From NCBI GenBank assembly GCA_030691265.1, contig JAUYET010000045.1, positions 1 to 49,640 of the forward strand: a stretch of DNA of 49,640 bases. Direction: 5' to 3'. How positions within the stretch are numbered: the stretch's first letter is position 1; every line of letters begins with the position of its first letter. The translations under genes and the position numbers were made by a program. Below, in pieces: positions 1 through 8,661 of the stretch. The stretch is from Pseudomonadota bacterium (lineage in GTDB: Bacteria > Pseudomonadota > Gammaproteobacteria > Burkholderiales > Thiobacillaceae). The notes below the pieces were generated by a model. The model was not told the DNA's origin and ran no database searches. It saw only the letters and a list, made by a program, of their open reading frames with translations.

Positions 1-318
1 CCACTACCGGTAGTAACGTAGGTTGGGCAAAGCGAAGCGTGCCCAACGAACCGGCGCGCTGTTGGGCACGCTTCGCTTTGCCCAACCTACGGCGCCCTGC
101 CGCGAAATCACGCGCCACTACATCTAGTGGGTGGGTGTGACCACCCGATAAGCACGGGCGAAATGTTCATGGCTGCGAAATAACCGTGAAATCAGGGCGG
201 ATTTCCCGGTGCTGCCCACGGTTTCCGCATGCCCCGTCTTGTGCTCAAATCGCGCCCTTCCGCCGCACCAATTCAGAGCGCGCCAAGCAGCGCCGCGTTT
301 GCCACCTCTCGCCACACC
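1..318. repeat. Upstream region with a long hairpin repeat
   Basis: No gene is seen here. Positions 20-91 form a near-perfect hairpin: the arm beginning GTAGGTTGGGCAAAGCG (20-50) is repeated in inverted form at 61-91, with about 10 bp between. The same hairpin, with coordinated base changes, recurs at 22820-22897 inside another repeat. It is a dispersed palindromic (REP-like) element. The remainder up to the first start codon at 319 holds no recognisable promoter. Confidence 0.7.
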
Positions 319-2001
319 ATGAAAATCACCGTCAGTGAATTGATCGTCCGCTACCTGGAGCGCCTCGGTGTCGAAGTCATCTTCGGCATGCCCGGCGCGC
401 ATGTGCTGCCGATCTACGACCAGTTGCGCGACTCGAAGGTAAACAGCGTGCTGGTCAAGCACGAGCAGGGCGCGGCATTCATGGCGGGCGGCTATGCCCG
501 GGTGTCGCATCGGGTTGCCGCCTGCATCGCCACCGCCGGGCCGGGCGCGACCAATCTGGTCACCGGCATTGCCAACGCCTATGCCGAGCGCCTGCCGGTT
601 CTGGTCATCACCGGCGAGACCTCCACCTACATCTTCGGCAAGGGCGGTTTGCAGGAAAGCTCCGGTGAAGGCGGCGCCATCGATCAGGGCGCGCTGTTTG
701 CCGGCATCACCCGCTATCACAAGCTGATCGAGCGCACCGACTACCTGGGCCAGGTGCTCAACCAGGCCACGCGGGCGCTGCTTGCGCGCGAGCCGGGGCC
801 GGTGTTGCTCAGCATTCCCTACAACGTGCAGAAGGAAATGGTCGATGCGGATGTGCTCGATCATCTGCACATTCAGCCGCACCCCCCGCAGCACGCAGAA
901 ACCGCCGGCCCGCTGGCCGAACTGGTCAGGCTGATACAGGCGGCGAAATATCCGGTCATCGTGGCCGGTTATGGCTGCATCAAGGCGGGCGCGCGCGGCG
1001 TCGTATCGGAGCTGTCCGAGACGTTGCACATTCCGGTGGCATCCAGCCTCAAGGCCAAGGGCGTGGTGAGCGAGGGCGGCGATCTATCGCTCGGCTGCCT
1101 GGGCGTCACCTCGAACGGCCAGGCCTACCGCTACATCGTCGATCACGCCGATCTGGTGATCTTCCTCGGCGCCGGCTTCAACGAACGCACCAGTTATCTG
1201 TGGGACGCCAAATTGCTGGCCGGCAAAAAGGTGGCGCAGGTGGATAGCGATGCCGGCCAGTTGGGCAAAGTGTTCAAAGCGGATGTGGCGATCCACGGCG
1301 ACATTCGCGAAGTGCTGACGGAACTCTTGGCGGCGCTGGCAGCCGCGGGCGCGCTAGCTGGCAACCCCGATGGCAACCTCGACAAGCTGGACGACCATCG
1401 CGAATTCGAAGCGCAACCGTTGACCGAGGCAGCCCGCGCACAGCGCGCCAAATTCCGCCTGATGGAAGCCTTTTTCAGCGGCCTGGCCGCGCGCTTCCCC
1501 AAGGACGCGCTGATCTTCGACGACAACATCGTGTTCGCGCAGAGCTTTTTCGATGTCTCGCACGCCAATCACTATTTCCCGAATTCCGGCATTTCCTCGT
1601 TGGGCCATGCGATTCCGGCGGCGATCGGGGCACGCTTCTTCGCCAAAGATGCGCCCACCTTCGCCATCCTCGGCGACGGCGGCTTTCAGATGTGCTGCAT
1701 GGAGCTGATGACCGCCGTGAACTACGGCATCCCGCTCAACGTCGTGGTGATCAACAACGCCACCATGGGGCTGATCCGCAAGAACCAGTTCCAGTTGTAC
1801 GGCGAGCGCTACATCGACTGCGATTTCGTGAATCCGGATTTCGAACTGCTCGCCCGTTCCTTCGGCATCCAGCATCACCGCATCGCGGCCGAAGCCGACA
1901 TCGAAAATTTGTTCGCGACAGCCGACCTGATCGGCGCGATCAATCTGATCGAAATCCTGCTCGACAAGAATGCCTTCCCAACCTACCTGTCGGCGCGCTG
2001 A
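319..2001 (+). CDS. Thiamine-diphosphate-dependent enzyme, acetolactate synthase-like
   Basis: A 560-residue protein with the three-domain layout of the acetolactate synthase/pyruvate oxidase family. The cofactor-activating glutamate is in KHEQGAAFMAGGYA (about residue 49). The central domain is Rossmann-like. The ThDP/Mg motif starts with GDGG near residue 452 and ends with the NN pair near 479-480. The start at 319 (MKITVSEL) is preferred over an in-frame ATG at 229 because family members begin at this point. No regulatory subunit (ilvN) is adjacent, so it is probably not the anabolic acetolactate synthase. Its 3' end overlaps the next gene by about 32 bp, suggesting a shared pathway or transcript. 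Decarboxylase, carboligase and oxalyl-CoA-type activities all remain possible; the substrate cannot be read from sequence. Confidence 0.85.
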   Translation: MKITVSELIVRYLERLGVEVIFGMPGAHVLPIYDQLRDSKVNSVLVKHEQGAAFMAGGYARVSHRVAACIATAGPGATNLVTGIANAYAERLPVLVITGETSTYIFGKGGLQESSGEGGAIDQGALFAGITRYHKLIERTDYLGQVLNQATRALLAREPGPVLLSIPYNVQKEMVDADVLDHLHIQPHPPQHAETAGPLAELVRLIQAAKYPVIVAGYGCIKAGARGVVSELSETLHIPVASSLKAKGVVSEGGDLSLGCLGVTSNGQAYRYIVDHADLVIFLGAGFNERTSYLWDAKLLAGKKVAQVDSDAGQLGKVFKADVAIHGDIREVLTELLAALAAAGALAGNPDGNLDKLDDHREFEAQPLTEAARAQRAKFRLMEAFFSGLAARFPKDALIFDDNIVFAQSFFDVSHANHYFPNSGISSLGHAIPAAIGARFFAKDAPTFAILGDGGFQMCCMELMTAVNYGIPLNVVVINNATMGLIRKNQFQLYGERYIDCDFVNPDFELLARSFGIQHHRIAAEADIENLFATADLIGAINLIEILLDKNAFPTYLSAR

Positions 2002-3853
2002 CCTGGTTGAACAGATCGCCGCGCAGCACGCCGCCATTGCGCGTTTCGAGGCGGCGCTGTGGGACGGCGGCTTCAATGAAAACCTGCTGGCGTCGTATCA
2101 GGCGGCCTGGCGGCGGCTGGAGGCGTTGATCGAGGCCAGCGGTGAAGCGGGGGGGCAAACCGGGCGTCATTACTTCGTCATCGTCATCCCGGTCGCGGAC
2201 AGCCCGATCCATCTGAAAGATTGCCTCGCCAGCCTGCTGCAACTCTGTCGCGCCTACGGCTACGGCGGGCAGATGGGCGGCCAGCCCGATGGCCGCTGGC
2301 GCAAGGTCTCCGTGCTGCTGGCCGACGATTCCAGCGAGACCGGTTGCATCGAGCAGAACCGCGCCATCGCCGCCGAATTCGATGCCGCCGGTCTCAGCAC
2401 CGAGTATTTCGGCCTTGCTGCGCAACTCGCGCTGATGGACAAGCTGGCGGCGCTGGACCTGACCGCCATCGTCGGCAACCACGCCCGCGATGCCTACAGC
2501 CACAAGGGCCAGGCGATGATGCGCAACATCGCTTATCTGAAGCTGGCCGAGCTGTCGGCAACAGCGCCGGCTGACGAACCGCTGTTGTTCTACACCATCG
2601 ACGCCGACCAGGAATTCAAGGTCAAAGTTGACAGACCCGTTGATAAACCCGTTGATAAACCCGTTGCCACGCCCGAAGGCGGCCGCATGGTGGCCAACGA
2701 GGTATGCGCGGTGAACTTCCTCTATCACCTGGACGCCATCTTTACCCGCACCGACGCCCAGGTGCTGACCGGCAAGGTAGTCGGCGACCCGCCGGTGTCG
2801 CCCGCCGTGATGGCCGGCAACTTCCTGGAAGACGTGATCGGCTTCCTGCAAGAAATGGCTGCCGCCGAGCCCGGCCAGGCGTATCGGCAGCCTGGCGTTG
2901 CCGGAGGCGCGCATGGGCAAACCCAGGATGCGGCATATCACGACATGGCCGATCTGTTCGGCTTCAAGCCGGCCGAACAGGTATATCACTACCGCTGTCC
3001 ATTGCCTGGAACGCCGGACAACGCCGTTTGTTTCGCCGACTTCTCGACCCGCCTGAACCGCTTCTTCCACGGCGAACATCCCACCCGCGTGACCTGGTAC
3101 GGCCATGCAGACGTGATGCAAAGCGTGCAACCGGCGCGCACCGTCTACACCGGCAACTACGTGTTCCGGCCGGAGGCATTGGGCTGGTTCATCCCCTACG
3201 CACCGCTGCGCCTGCGCATGTCCGGCCCGACCATGGGCCGTTTGCTGCAAGCCGAAATCGGCCCGCGCTTCGTCTCCGCCAACCTGCCGATGCTGCACAA
3301 ACGCACGCTGGAAGCGACCGGCCAATCCGAATTCCGTCCCGGCGTGCTGGATCAATCCGCCAGCCCGGTGATTTGCCCAGTAATAGACCTGTGCGGCGAA
3401 TTCGAACGCCAGTTTCATGGTGACGTCATGCTGTTTTCCATGCAGCGATTGACCGCGCTGGGCTACCCCGGCGTTGAGCTTGCCGAACCCGTCGTCGTCG
3501 AAACACTGGATACGGTGCGCGCAGAAATACGCGAGAAATACCGCAGCAAGCAACACGCCATCCTGGAACGCCTCGACCTGCTGAAAACCCTGCTGCACGA
3601 CACCTCGCACTGGTGGAATCGAACCCCCGAACTGGTAAGTGCGCTGGCCAACTTCGAGTCATTCGCCGGCAACATCGAACACAACTTCGGTGAAGACTCG
3701 CCGTGTTACGCGCGCATCGATGACCCGGCGCGGCGCGACGACTGGCGCACCCGCCAACTCGCCGCCATCACGGGTTTCCACGCCAACCGGCTGGTGTGGG
3801 CGGAGGCACTGGCGTTGTTGCAGACGGGAAATCCGGGGCAACAGGCGCAATAA
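1970..3853 (+). CDS. Glycosyltransferase-like protein of unknown substrate
   Basis: A 627-residue soluble protein. Residues about 65-220 resemble a family 2 (GT-A) glycosyltransferase: a hydrophobic strand (FVIVIPVAD), a following LLADDSS strand and a DXD-like metal site, DADQEF, near residues 211-216. The central and C-terminal parts are not recognised. Near residues 220-231 a tandem VDKP repeat is encoded by 12-bp units (about 2627-2668). The start at ATG 1970 lies inside the ThDP-enzyme gene; no better in-frame ATG follows, so the overlap is probably real and the two genes are translationally coupled. The family assignment rests on motif and fold impression only. Confidence 0.6.
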   Translation: MPSQPTCRRADLVEQIAAQHAAIARFEAALWDGGFNENLLASYQAAWRRLEALIEASGEAGGQTGRHYFVIVIPVADSPIHLKDCLASLLQLCRAYGYGGQMGGQPDGRWRKVSVLLADDSSETGCIEQNRAIAAEFDAAGLSTEYFGLAAQLALMDKLAALDLTAIVGNHARDAYSHKGQAMMRNIAYLKLAELSATAPADEPLLFYTIDADQEFKVKVDRPVDKPVDKPVATPEGGRMVANEVCAVNFLYHLDAIFTRTDAQVLTGKVVGDPPVSPAVMAGNFLEDVIGFLQEMAAAEPGQAYRQPGVAGGAHGQTQDAAYHDMADLFGFKPAEQVYHYRCPLPGTPDNAVCFADFSTRLNRFFHGEHPTRVTWYGHADVMQSVQPARTVYTGNYVFRPEALGWFIPYAPLRLRMSGPTMGRLLQAEIGPRFVSANLPMLHKRTLEATGQSEFRPGVLDQSASPVICPVIDLCGEFERQFHGDVMLFSMQRLTALGYPGVELAEPVVVETLDTVRAEIREKYRSKQHAILERLDLLKTLLHDTSHWWNRTPELVSALANFESFAGNIEHNFGEDSPCYARIDDPARRDDWRTRQLAAITGFHANRLVWAEALALLQTGNPGQQAQ

Positions 3854-4217
3854 GGCAAGGGAAGCGCTGATTAATTCCAATACCGTCATTCCAGCGAAGG
3901 CCGGAATCCAGTGGAATCAACCACCTGGACCCCGACCTTCGCCGGGGTGACGAATAAACCTAAAAACCGCAGTTGAAGTGCTCGTAGGTGCGAATTTATT
4001 CGCACAATCAAGGACTTCAGTGCGAATTTATTCGCACCTACAGATATCTCGCAACACATTGAATCGTAATAAATTTATCTGCCAACTGAGGTTTTCAGGA
4101 TAAATCAGTGCCTCCCTAGGCGGATGAGGCTGCCTCGCTATTGATCCGGAACGGAAAGATTCTGAATGCCTTTCCCGCACAGGGCGGAAATGACGGCTGA
4201 ATTGCGCGGCATTATGT
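3854..4217. repeat. Intergenic repeat cluster
   Basis: No gene is seen. At 3884-3952 lie two inverted copies of a common proteobacterial intergenic repeat (CGTCATTCC.GCGAAGG... and its complement ending GGGGTGACG). At 3984-4041 a hairpin has arms GTAGGTGCGAATTTATTCGCAC (3984-4005) and its complement (4020-4041); each arm is itself palindromic (GTGCGAAT/ATTCGCAC). This hairpin is enclosed by ends at about 3959-3975 and 4083-4099 that are complementary to each other and resemble the ends of the repeats at 22768 and 49443. The stretch 4100-4217 shows nothing recognisable. Confidence 0.7.
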
Positions 4218-4339
4218 AATCGAAACGAATGTTTCGATTAATCCGTTCGCCCCGTCCGCCCAACTTCAATCGAAACAAATCTTTCTATTTCGCCGGATTC
4301 TTTCTATTGGCAGATACAATCGAAAGAATTCTTTAGATT
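4218..4339 (+). promoter_or_regulatory. Three operator palindromes upstream of hipBA
   Basis: Three 22-bp palindromes share one layout: a 9-bp arm, a 4-bp spacer and a complementary 9-bp arm. They are AATCGAAAC-gaat-GTTTCGATT at 4218-4239 (perfect), AATCGAAAC-aaat-CTTTCTATT at 4268-4289 and AATCGAAAG-aatt-CTTTAGATT at 4318-4339. Start-to-start spacing is exactly 50 bp. A further half-site (CTTTCTATT) lies at 4300-4308. The last operator ends 12 bp before the antitoxin ATG. HipB-type antitoxins bind such sites to repress their own operon; binding here is inferred. Confidence 0.75.
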
Positions 4340-4351
4340 AGTGAGGTTGCC

Positions 4352-4630
4352 ATGCTCCCTATCAAATCCCCCAGGGCACTCGGCTCGGTGTTGCGCGAGA
4401 CGCGAACGGCGTTGCGCATTCCAGCGGAAGACCTTGCCGCGATGGTGCACACCTCTCATGTCACCCTGAGCCGGCTTGAGCAAGGCAAGGCAACGGCCGC
4501 AATCGACACCCTTTTCGCGCTGCTCGACGAGCTTGGCATCGAGTTGAATGTTTCGCTCCCGCCGGGCGTCGGCCCCATCGCGCCACTGGATGCGAACGCC
4601 AAACCGCGCCGTACGCGGGTGAAACCATGA
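4352..4630 (+). CDS. hipB: HipB-like helix-turn-helix antitoxin
   Basis: A 92-residue XRE-family DNA-binding protein. The HTH spans about residues 10-65 (RETRTALRIPAEDLAAMV followed by HVTLSRLEQG), with a basic, proline-rich tail. A GTGAGG ribosome site precedes ATG 4352. The stop overlaps the next start (ATGA at 4627-4630), typical of an antitoxin/toxin pair. It should neutralise the HipA kinase and repress the operon through the palindromes at 4218-4339. Assignment rests on the HTH and the hipA neighbour. Confidence 0.85.
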   Translation: MLPIKSPRALGSVLRETRTALRIPAEDLAAMVHTSHVTLSRLEQGKATAAIDTLFALLDELGIELNVSLPPGVGPIAPLDANAKPRRTRVKP

Positions 4631-5907
4631 GTCGCGAACTTGACGTGTTCATCGAATCGGAACGCGCCGGCCGGCTTTACGAAAATCTGGGCATCTGGTC
4701 GTTCGACTACGACGCCGATTGGCGGGCAACCGGCTACCCATTGGCGCCAGGCTTGCCGTTGCGTGCCGAAGCCATCGTCGATACCGGAAGCGAGCGTCCG
4801 GTGCAGTGGTTTTTCGACAACCTGCTGCCGGAAGAAATGGCGCGAACCAGGCTCATCGCTGCTTTGGAAAAAGGCGAGTGGGATGCCTGGCGGCTGCTGG
4901 AACGCTATGGCGGCGAATCGGCCGGCGCGTTGACGCTACTGAAACCGGGCGAGACGCTGCCACCGCCCAGCCTGGCCCCGCTGACCGACGCGCGGCTGCA
5001 CGCACGCATTCAGGCCATGCCGCATATCCCGCTGGGCGAAAACGCCCCGAAGAAAATGTCGCTCGCCGGCGCCCAGGAGAAGCTGCCGGTCTTCATGGAC
5101 AAAGCCGGGCAGTTGTTCGACCCGGTTGGCTCGCAGCTATCGACCCATATTCTCAAGCCCAACGCATTGAGTGAGCGTTATCCCGCAAGTGCGGTGAATG
5201 AATGGTTCTGTGCGCGGGTGGCGCAGGAAATGGGGTTGAACGTGCCGCCGGTGACCCTGCATTACGCGCCGTCCTGCGTCTATCTGATCGAGCGGTTCGA
5301 CCGCGTCTGGGACAACGGTACGCTGCGCCGTCGCCATGCGCTCGATGCGGTGCAACTCCTCTCCCTGTCGGCCGGCTCGAAATACACGATGTCGGGGGTG
5401 CGCGCATTGAACGATGTGGTGGCGCTATGTCGGGTCAAGGCGCAGACCCGGATTGCCCTGTTTCGCTGGGCGTTATTCAACGTCCTCATCGGCAATGGCG
5501 ACGCGCATCTAAAGAATCTGTCCCTGTTTGCCGGGCGGGATGGCTACGCCTTGGCGCCGCACTACGACCTGGTAAGCACCGCAGCCTGGGCGCGACCGGA
5601 ACTGACGCCGCATGGCGCGACATGGCCGAACATCGAACTCTCGTTCCCGTTCGGCGATGCTGCCCTGTTCGGCCAGATCCGGCGCGAACACGTGTTTCAG
5701 TTCGCCGAGGCATTGGGCGTGCCCGCTGTGACCGTCTCGCGCGAGCTGGCGCGCATGCTGGGCGGCATAGAAACGGCCGCCGAAAAAATGATGGCCGAAT
5801 TCGCAGAACTAACGGTCCCACCTGCCCAACGCCCGGGACAACTGCACATGCTGCGCGTGATTCGCCATCTGCCGATCAAGGATATGAAAAGCAGGTTGTC
5901 GGTCTGA
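4627..5907 (+). CDS. hipA: HipA-like serine/threonine kinase toxin
   Basis: A 426-residue protein, normal length for HipA. The N-terminal HipA_N domain (about residues 5-105) is followed by the kinase-like domain. The glycine-rich loop SLAGAQEKLPV lies near residue 145 and carries the serine that is autophosphorylated in HipA. The catalytic loop NGDAHLKNLSL lies near residues 289-299, and the metal-binding region APHYDLV follows. HipA toxins phosphorylate aminoacyl-tRNA synthetases such as GltX and slow growth; the target here is not known. It is co-translated with the antitoxin through a 4-bp overlap. No frame damage is visible, so the toxin is probably functional. Confidence 0.9.
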   Translation: MSRELDVFIESERAGRLYENLGIWSFDYDADWRATGYPLAPGLPLRAEAIVDTGSERPVQWFFDNLLPEEMARTRLIAALEKGEWDAWRLLERYGGESAGALTLLKPGETLPPPSLAPLTDARLHARIQAMPHIPLGENAPKKMSLAGAQEKLPVFMDKAGQLFDPVGSQLSTHILKPNALSERYPASAVNEWFCARVAQEMGLNVPPVTLHYAPSCVYLIERFDRVWDNGTLRRRHALDAVQLLSLSAGSKYTMSGVRALNDVVALCRVKAQTRIALFRWALFNVLIGNGDAHLKNLSLFAGRDGYALAPHYDLVSTAAWARPELTPHGATWPNIELSFPFGDAALFGQIRREHVFQFAEALGVPAVTVSRELARMLGGIETAAEKMMAEFAELTVPPAQRPGQLHMLRVIRHLPIKDMKSRLSV

Positions 5908-6120
5908 GTCCAGTAAGACCCCCGCTTGAACTCCAGAAAGGCTACTTCCATGACCCATGACGGTCGCCTCCATCTGATTCCGGCCGTTCGCCAACGACTG
6001 TTTCCATAGGCTTCGAATTTCGGTTTTCGACCCAAAACGGAAGTAGCCCGATTGCAACAGCGGACACTCAATTCCACGGTCTGGTGACGCCGCGCGAACC
6101 ACACGGAGAGTCGCTGTCCT
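5908..6120. other. Convergent intergenic region with a 10-bp inverted repeat
   Basis: The gap between the hipA stop and the helicase stop holds no gene. GGCTACTTCC (5940-5949) and its complement GGAAGTAGCC (6039-6048) flank about 90 bp, giving the look of a small remnant element. No T-rich terminator is evident. Confidence 0.4.
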
Positions 6121-8661
6121 TCAGTCCTTTGCCACCACGGTGTCGTATAGCCCGTAGTGACTCAAGCCGTCGTGGCTCTCGATTCCCGTGTAGCGTAGCG
6201 ACGCATCTTCATAGCGACGGAAGGCAAAGACGGCCTGGTTCATCTGCTCGGTGTTGAACACCTTGAGCCGCACGAGCAGGTGGAAGTCCTGCACAGTCAG
6301 CCCGGTAACGACAAGAAACAAGTCCGGTTCAAGTTTGGTGATGACATCCTGCAGCGTGTTCTCGCGGAAGTCGGTGAGGTACATGAACGCCGGGATGCGG
6401 GTGGCGAACTTGATCAGCTTTTCCTGAACCAGCTTGCGCTTGGACTTGTATTCCTTCTCTTCGTCGGAGAGTTCCTTCTTCTCATCCTTCGTCAGGTCGC
6501 CTTCCTTGGCCTTGTTCTTGAGTGCTTTGACCTTCTCGCTCTTGTTGATGATGGTTTCGATGATGTTGTCGCCCAGCGCGCGCCAGCCTTCGATGCGCTC
6601 CACGGCAGACATCGCCTCGGGGTTGTCCATGATGCGCCGGAGCGTGTCGTTATCCACGTTCACCAGCAACGCGCTCTCCCACTTGCGCGCCAACAGCGTG
6701 GCCGAGGTGCCCGCCATGGCGATGTCGAGGATGCCGCCGGCATCGATCTGCGTCATGTTCGCGCCGTCGTAGGCCAGCACGGGCAGGAAGGACACGAGGT
6801 CCTTGACCGCGTTCTCCGGGTTCGGCTCATTGGGCGACAGGCCGATGCCGTACTCCGAGAGTTGGCGCAGGGCGCGGGTGGGCGCGAAGTCGAACACGAA
6901 GCAGACGGGTTTGAGGATTTCCTCCTCGTTCGGGTTGTCGCCGTTCGGGTTCTTGATCGACCACGGCGACTGCACCCGGAACGCGGCCTGGAAATAGGTC
7001 TCCGGCGACTTGAGATTGCGCAGCATCAGGATGGATGACCACTGCGGCACGGTGACGCCAGTGGTCAGCTTGCCGCAGGACAGCGTTATGGTCTTGCTGT
7101 CGAACCCGCTGCCAATGGCGCGGCGCACGGGCGGCAGGGCCTCCAGGCCGATGCCTGCCGACGCCCCGGCCGCGACCAGCACGGTGTAGTCATGCCAGAA
7201 GGTGTTGTGCTTCTCCGCCAGCAGGTTGGCCATCGCATGGCAGGCCGCCACATTGGGCAGGAACCAGAACGAATGTTGCAGGTAGGGCAGCAGGCGAACG
7301 TCCGAATACGGAAACGGCGGCCGCGAGCCCGTCTTCAGATGCTCGACAGACCTGGGTGCGTAGCCCCCGCGAATGATGTCCAGCCACTTCTGCACGTCGC
7401 TCTTGTGCTTGAACTGCGCCACGCTCCCTGTACCTGATGCCTCGAAGAAGGCATTGAGATCGAATTCGTCGAATTCCCCGGCGTTGGCGATGGCCACCAG
7501 TTCGTCGGGCATCTGATAGGTCAGCAAACGCATCTGCGGCAATGCCCCGTAGGGATTCCGCTGGCCGGGGTGCTCGGCGGCGAACGCTTCCTTGGCACGC
7601 TGTTCGTCGGTGTAGGTCCAGTTGAAAATCTGTTCCTCGATGAACTCGCCGGTCGCCAGCGCCTTGAACGGTGTGCCGGAGAGATACAGATACGCCTGGG
7701 TGGTGATGGGCAGAAACTCGGTTTCCTTTTCCGAGAGCACGGTGAGGTCTTCGTTCATGTCCTCCAGACCGCCGGCGTATTCGAGCTTGGTCTCCTTCTT
7801 CGCGACGGCCTCCTCTTCACCCTCGAACAGTTCCTTTGCGGTCTCGCGCCAGGCACCGAAGTGGTATTCGTCGAACACCACCAAGTCCCAGTTCACCGTG
7901 TGAATCCACTCGTTCTTCGGCTTGATGTTCCCCGCCGCATCACGGCCGAGCAGATCCTGGAAGGAACCGAAATAGACCACCGGCTTGTTGCGGTCGATCT
8001 GCGTCGGGTCGCTGCCGGAGTTACGGGATAAATACTGCCAGCCGTCGAAGTCCACATGACTTTCCAGGTCCGTCTGCCACGCATCCTCGACGGCCGGCTT
8101 GAAGGTGAGCACCAGCACGCGCTTCGCGCCGAGCTTTCTGGCCAACTGGTAAGCGGTGAAGGTCTTGCCGAAGCGCATCTTCGCGTTCCACAGAAAACGC
8201 GGCGCGGCATTCTTGTTCTCTGCCCAGATCGAGTGGTAGTAGTCGAAGGTCTTGTCCACCGCATCAAGCTGTTCGCGGCGCATCGGGAAGGCTTCGTGAT
8301 GCGTTCCCGTGTAGCGCTGGCCGGTGCGCAGCTCGGTGAGCGTGGTCTGCACGTCCTTGAGCGAACAGCGCATCCACTCCAGTTCGACTTTCTCGAACCC
8401 CTTCCTGACCAGCGCCGCTCGCACCTCGTGGTCACTGAAAATGCTGCTGTCCTCGCGCTCAGCAGGTTCGTCGAGTTCGATGGTGTAGTTCTTGATTGCG
8501 GCCGTCTTGAGCTGCTCGGCGACGCGCTGCTTCACGTCGCGCGCCGTCTGCCCCACTTTGAGAAGCCCCGTGTGCGCCGCATCGGTAATCGAGTAGGCGT
8601 AGATGCGTGGCCGGGCTTCCGGTTTGGGGACAAGGATTTCTTCGATGCTGGCTTTGCTCAT
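6121..8661 (-). CDS. GIY-YIG nuclease-superfamily 2 helicase, restriction subunit
   Basis: An 846-residue fusion. Residues about 18-105 look like a T5orf172/GIY-YIG nuclease domain (IYAYSI... LLKVGQTARDVKQRVAEQ). The helicase follows: motif I KMRFGKTF (about 161-168), DEAH-type motif II VVFDEYHF (about 261-268), motif III YLSGTPF (about 329), and motifs V/VI around TTGVTVPQW and FQAAFRVQSP. Lysine- and glutamate-rich coiled-coil sequence (KNKAKEGDLTKDEKKELSDEE) follows motif VI. It is the last gene of the operon; its ATG overlaps the Fic stop (ATGA, 8661-8658). It is inferred to be the DNA-translocating and cleaving part of a restriction system whose methylases lie upstream. The exact type is not assigned. 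Confidence 0.8.
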   Translation of the reverse strand: MSKASIEEILVPKPEARPRIYAYSITDAAHTGLLKVGQTARDVKQRVAEQLKTAAIKNYTIELDEPAEREDSSIFSDHEVRAALVRKGFEKVELEWMRCSLKDVQTTLTELRTGQRYTGTHHEAFPMRREQLDAVDKTFDYYHSIWAENKNAAPRFLWNAKMRFGKTFTAYQLARKLGAKRVLVLTFKPAVEDAWQTDLESHVDFDGWQYLSRNSGSDPTQIDRNKPVVYFGSFQDLLGRDAAGNIKPKNEWIHTVNWDLVVFDEYHFGAWRETAKELFEGEEEAVAKKETKLEYAGGLEDMNEDLTVLSEKETEFLPITTQAYLYLSGTPFKALATGEFIEEQIFNWTYTDEQRAKEAFAAEHPGQRNPYGALPQMRLLTYQMPDELVAIANAGEFDEFDLNAFFEASGTGSVAQFKHKSDVQKWLDIIRGGYAPRSVEHLKTGSRPPFPYSDVRLLPYLQHSFWFLPNVAACHAMANLLAEKHNTFWHDYTVLVAAGASAGIGLEALPPVRRAIGSGFDSKTITLSCGKLTTGVTVPQWSSILMLRNLKSPETYFQAAFRVQSPWSIKNPNGDNPNEEEILKPVCFVFDFAPTRALRQLSEYGIGLSPNEPNPENAVKDLVSFLPVLAYDGANMTQIDAGGILDIAMAGTSATLLARKWESALLVNVDNDTLRRIMDNPEAMSAVERIEGWRALGDNIIETIINKSEKVKALKNKAKEGDLTKDEKKELSDEEKEYKSKRKLVQEKLIKFATRIPAFMYLTDFRENTLQDVITKLEPDLFLVVTGLTVQDFHLLVRLKVFNTEQMNQAVFAFRRYEDASLRYTGIESHDGLSHYGLYDTVVAKD

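Noticed and set aside
124-1029. 301-codon open frame on the minus strand
   Set aside because: It is antisense to the ThDP enzyme, which has clear motifs; the frame is open only through high GC codon bias.
1940-3610. 556-codon open frame on the minus strand
   Set aside because: Antisense to the glycosyltransferase-like gene, with no family motif and low-complexity H/Q/R/G-rich composition typical of shadow frames.
3884-4041. CRISPR array
   Set aside because: The repeats are two inverted pairs without regular spacers; no cas genes are present.
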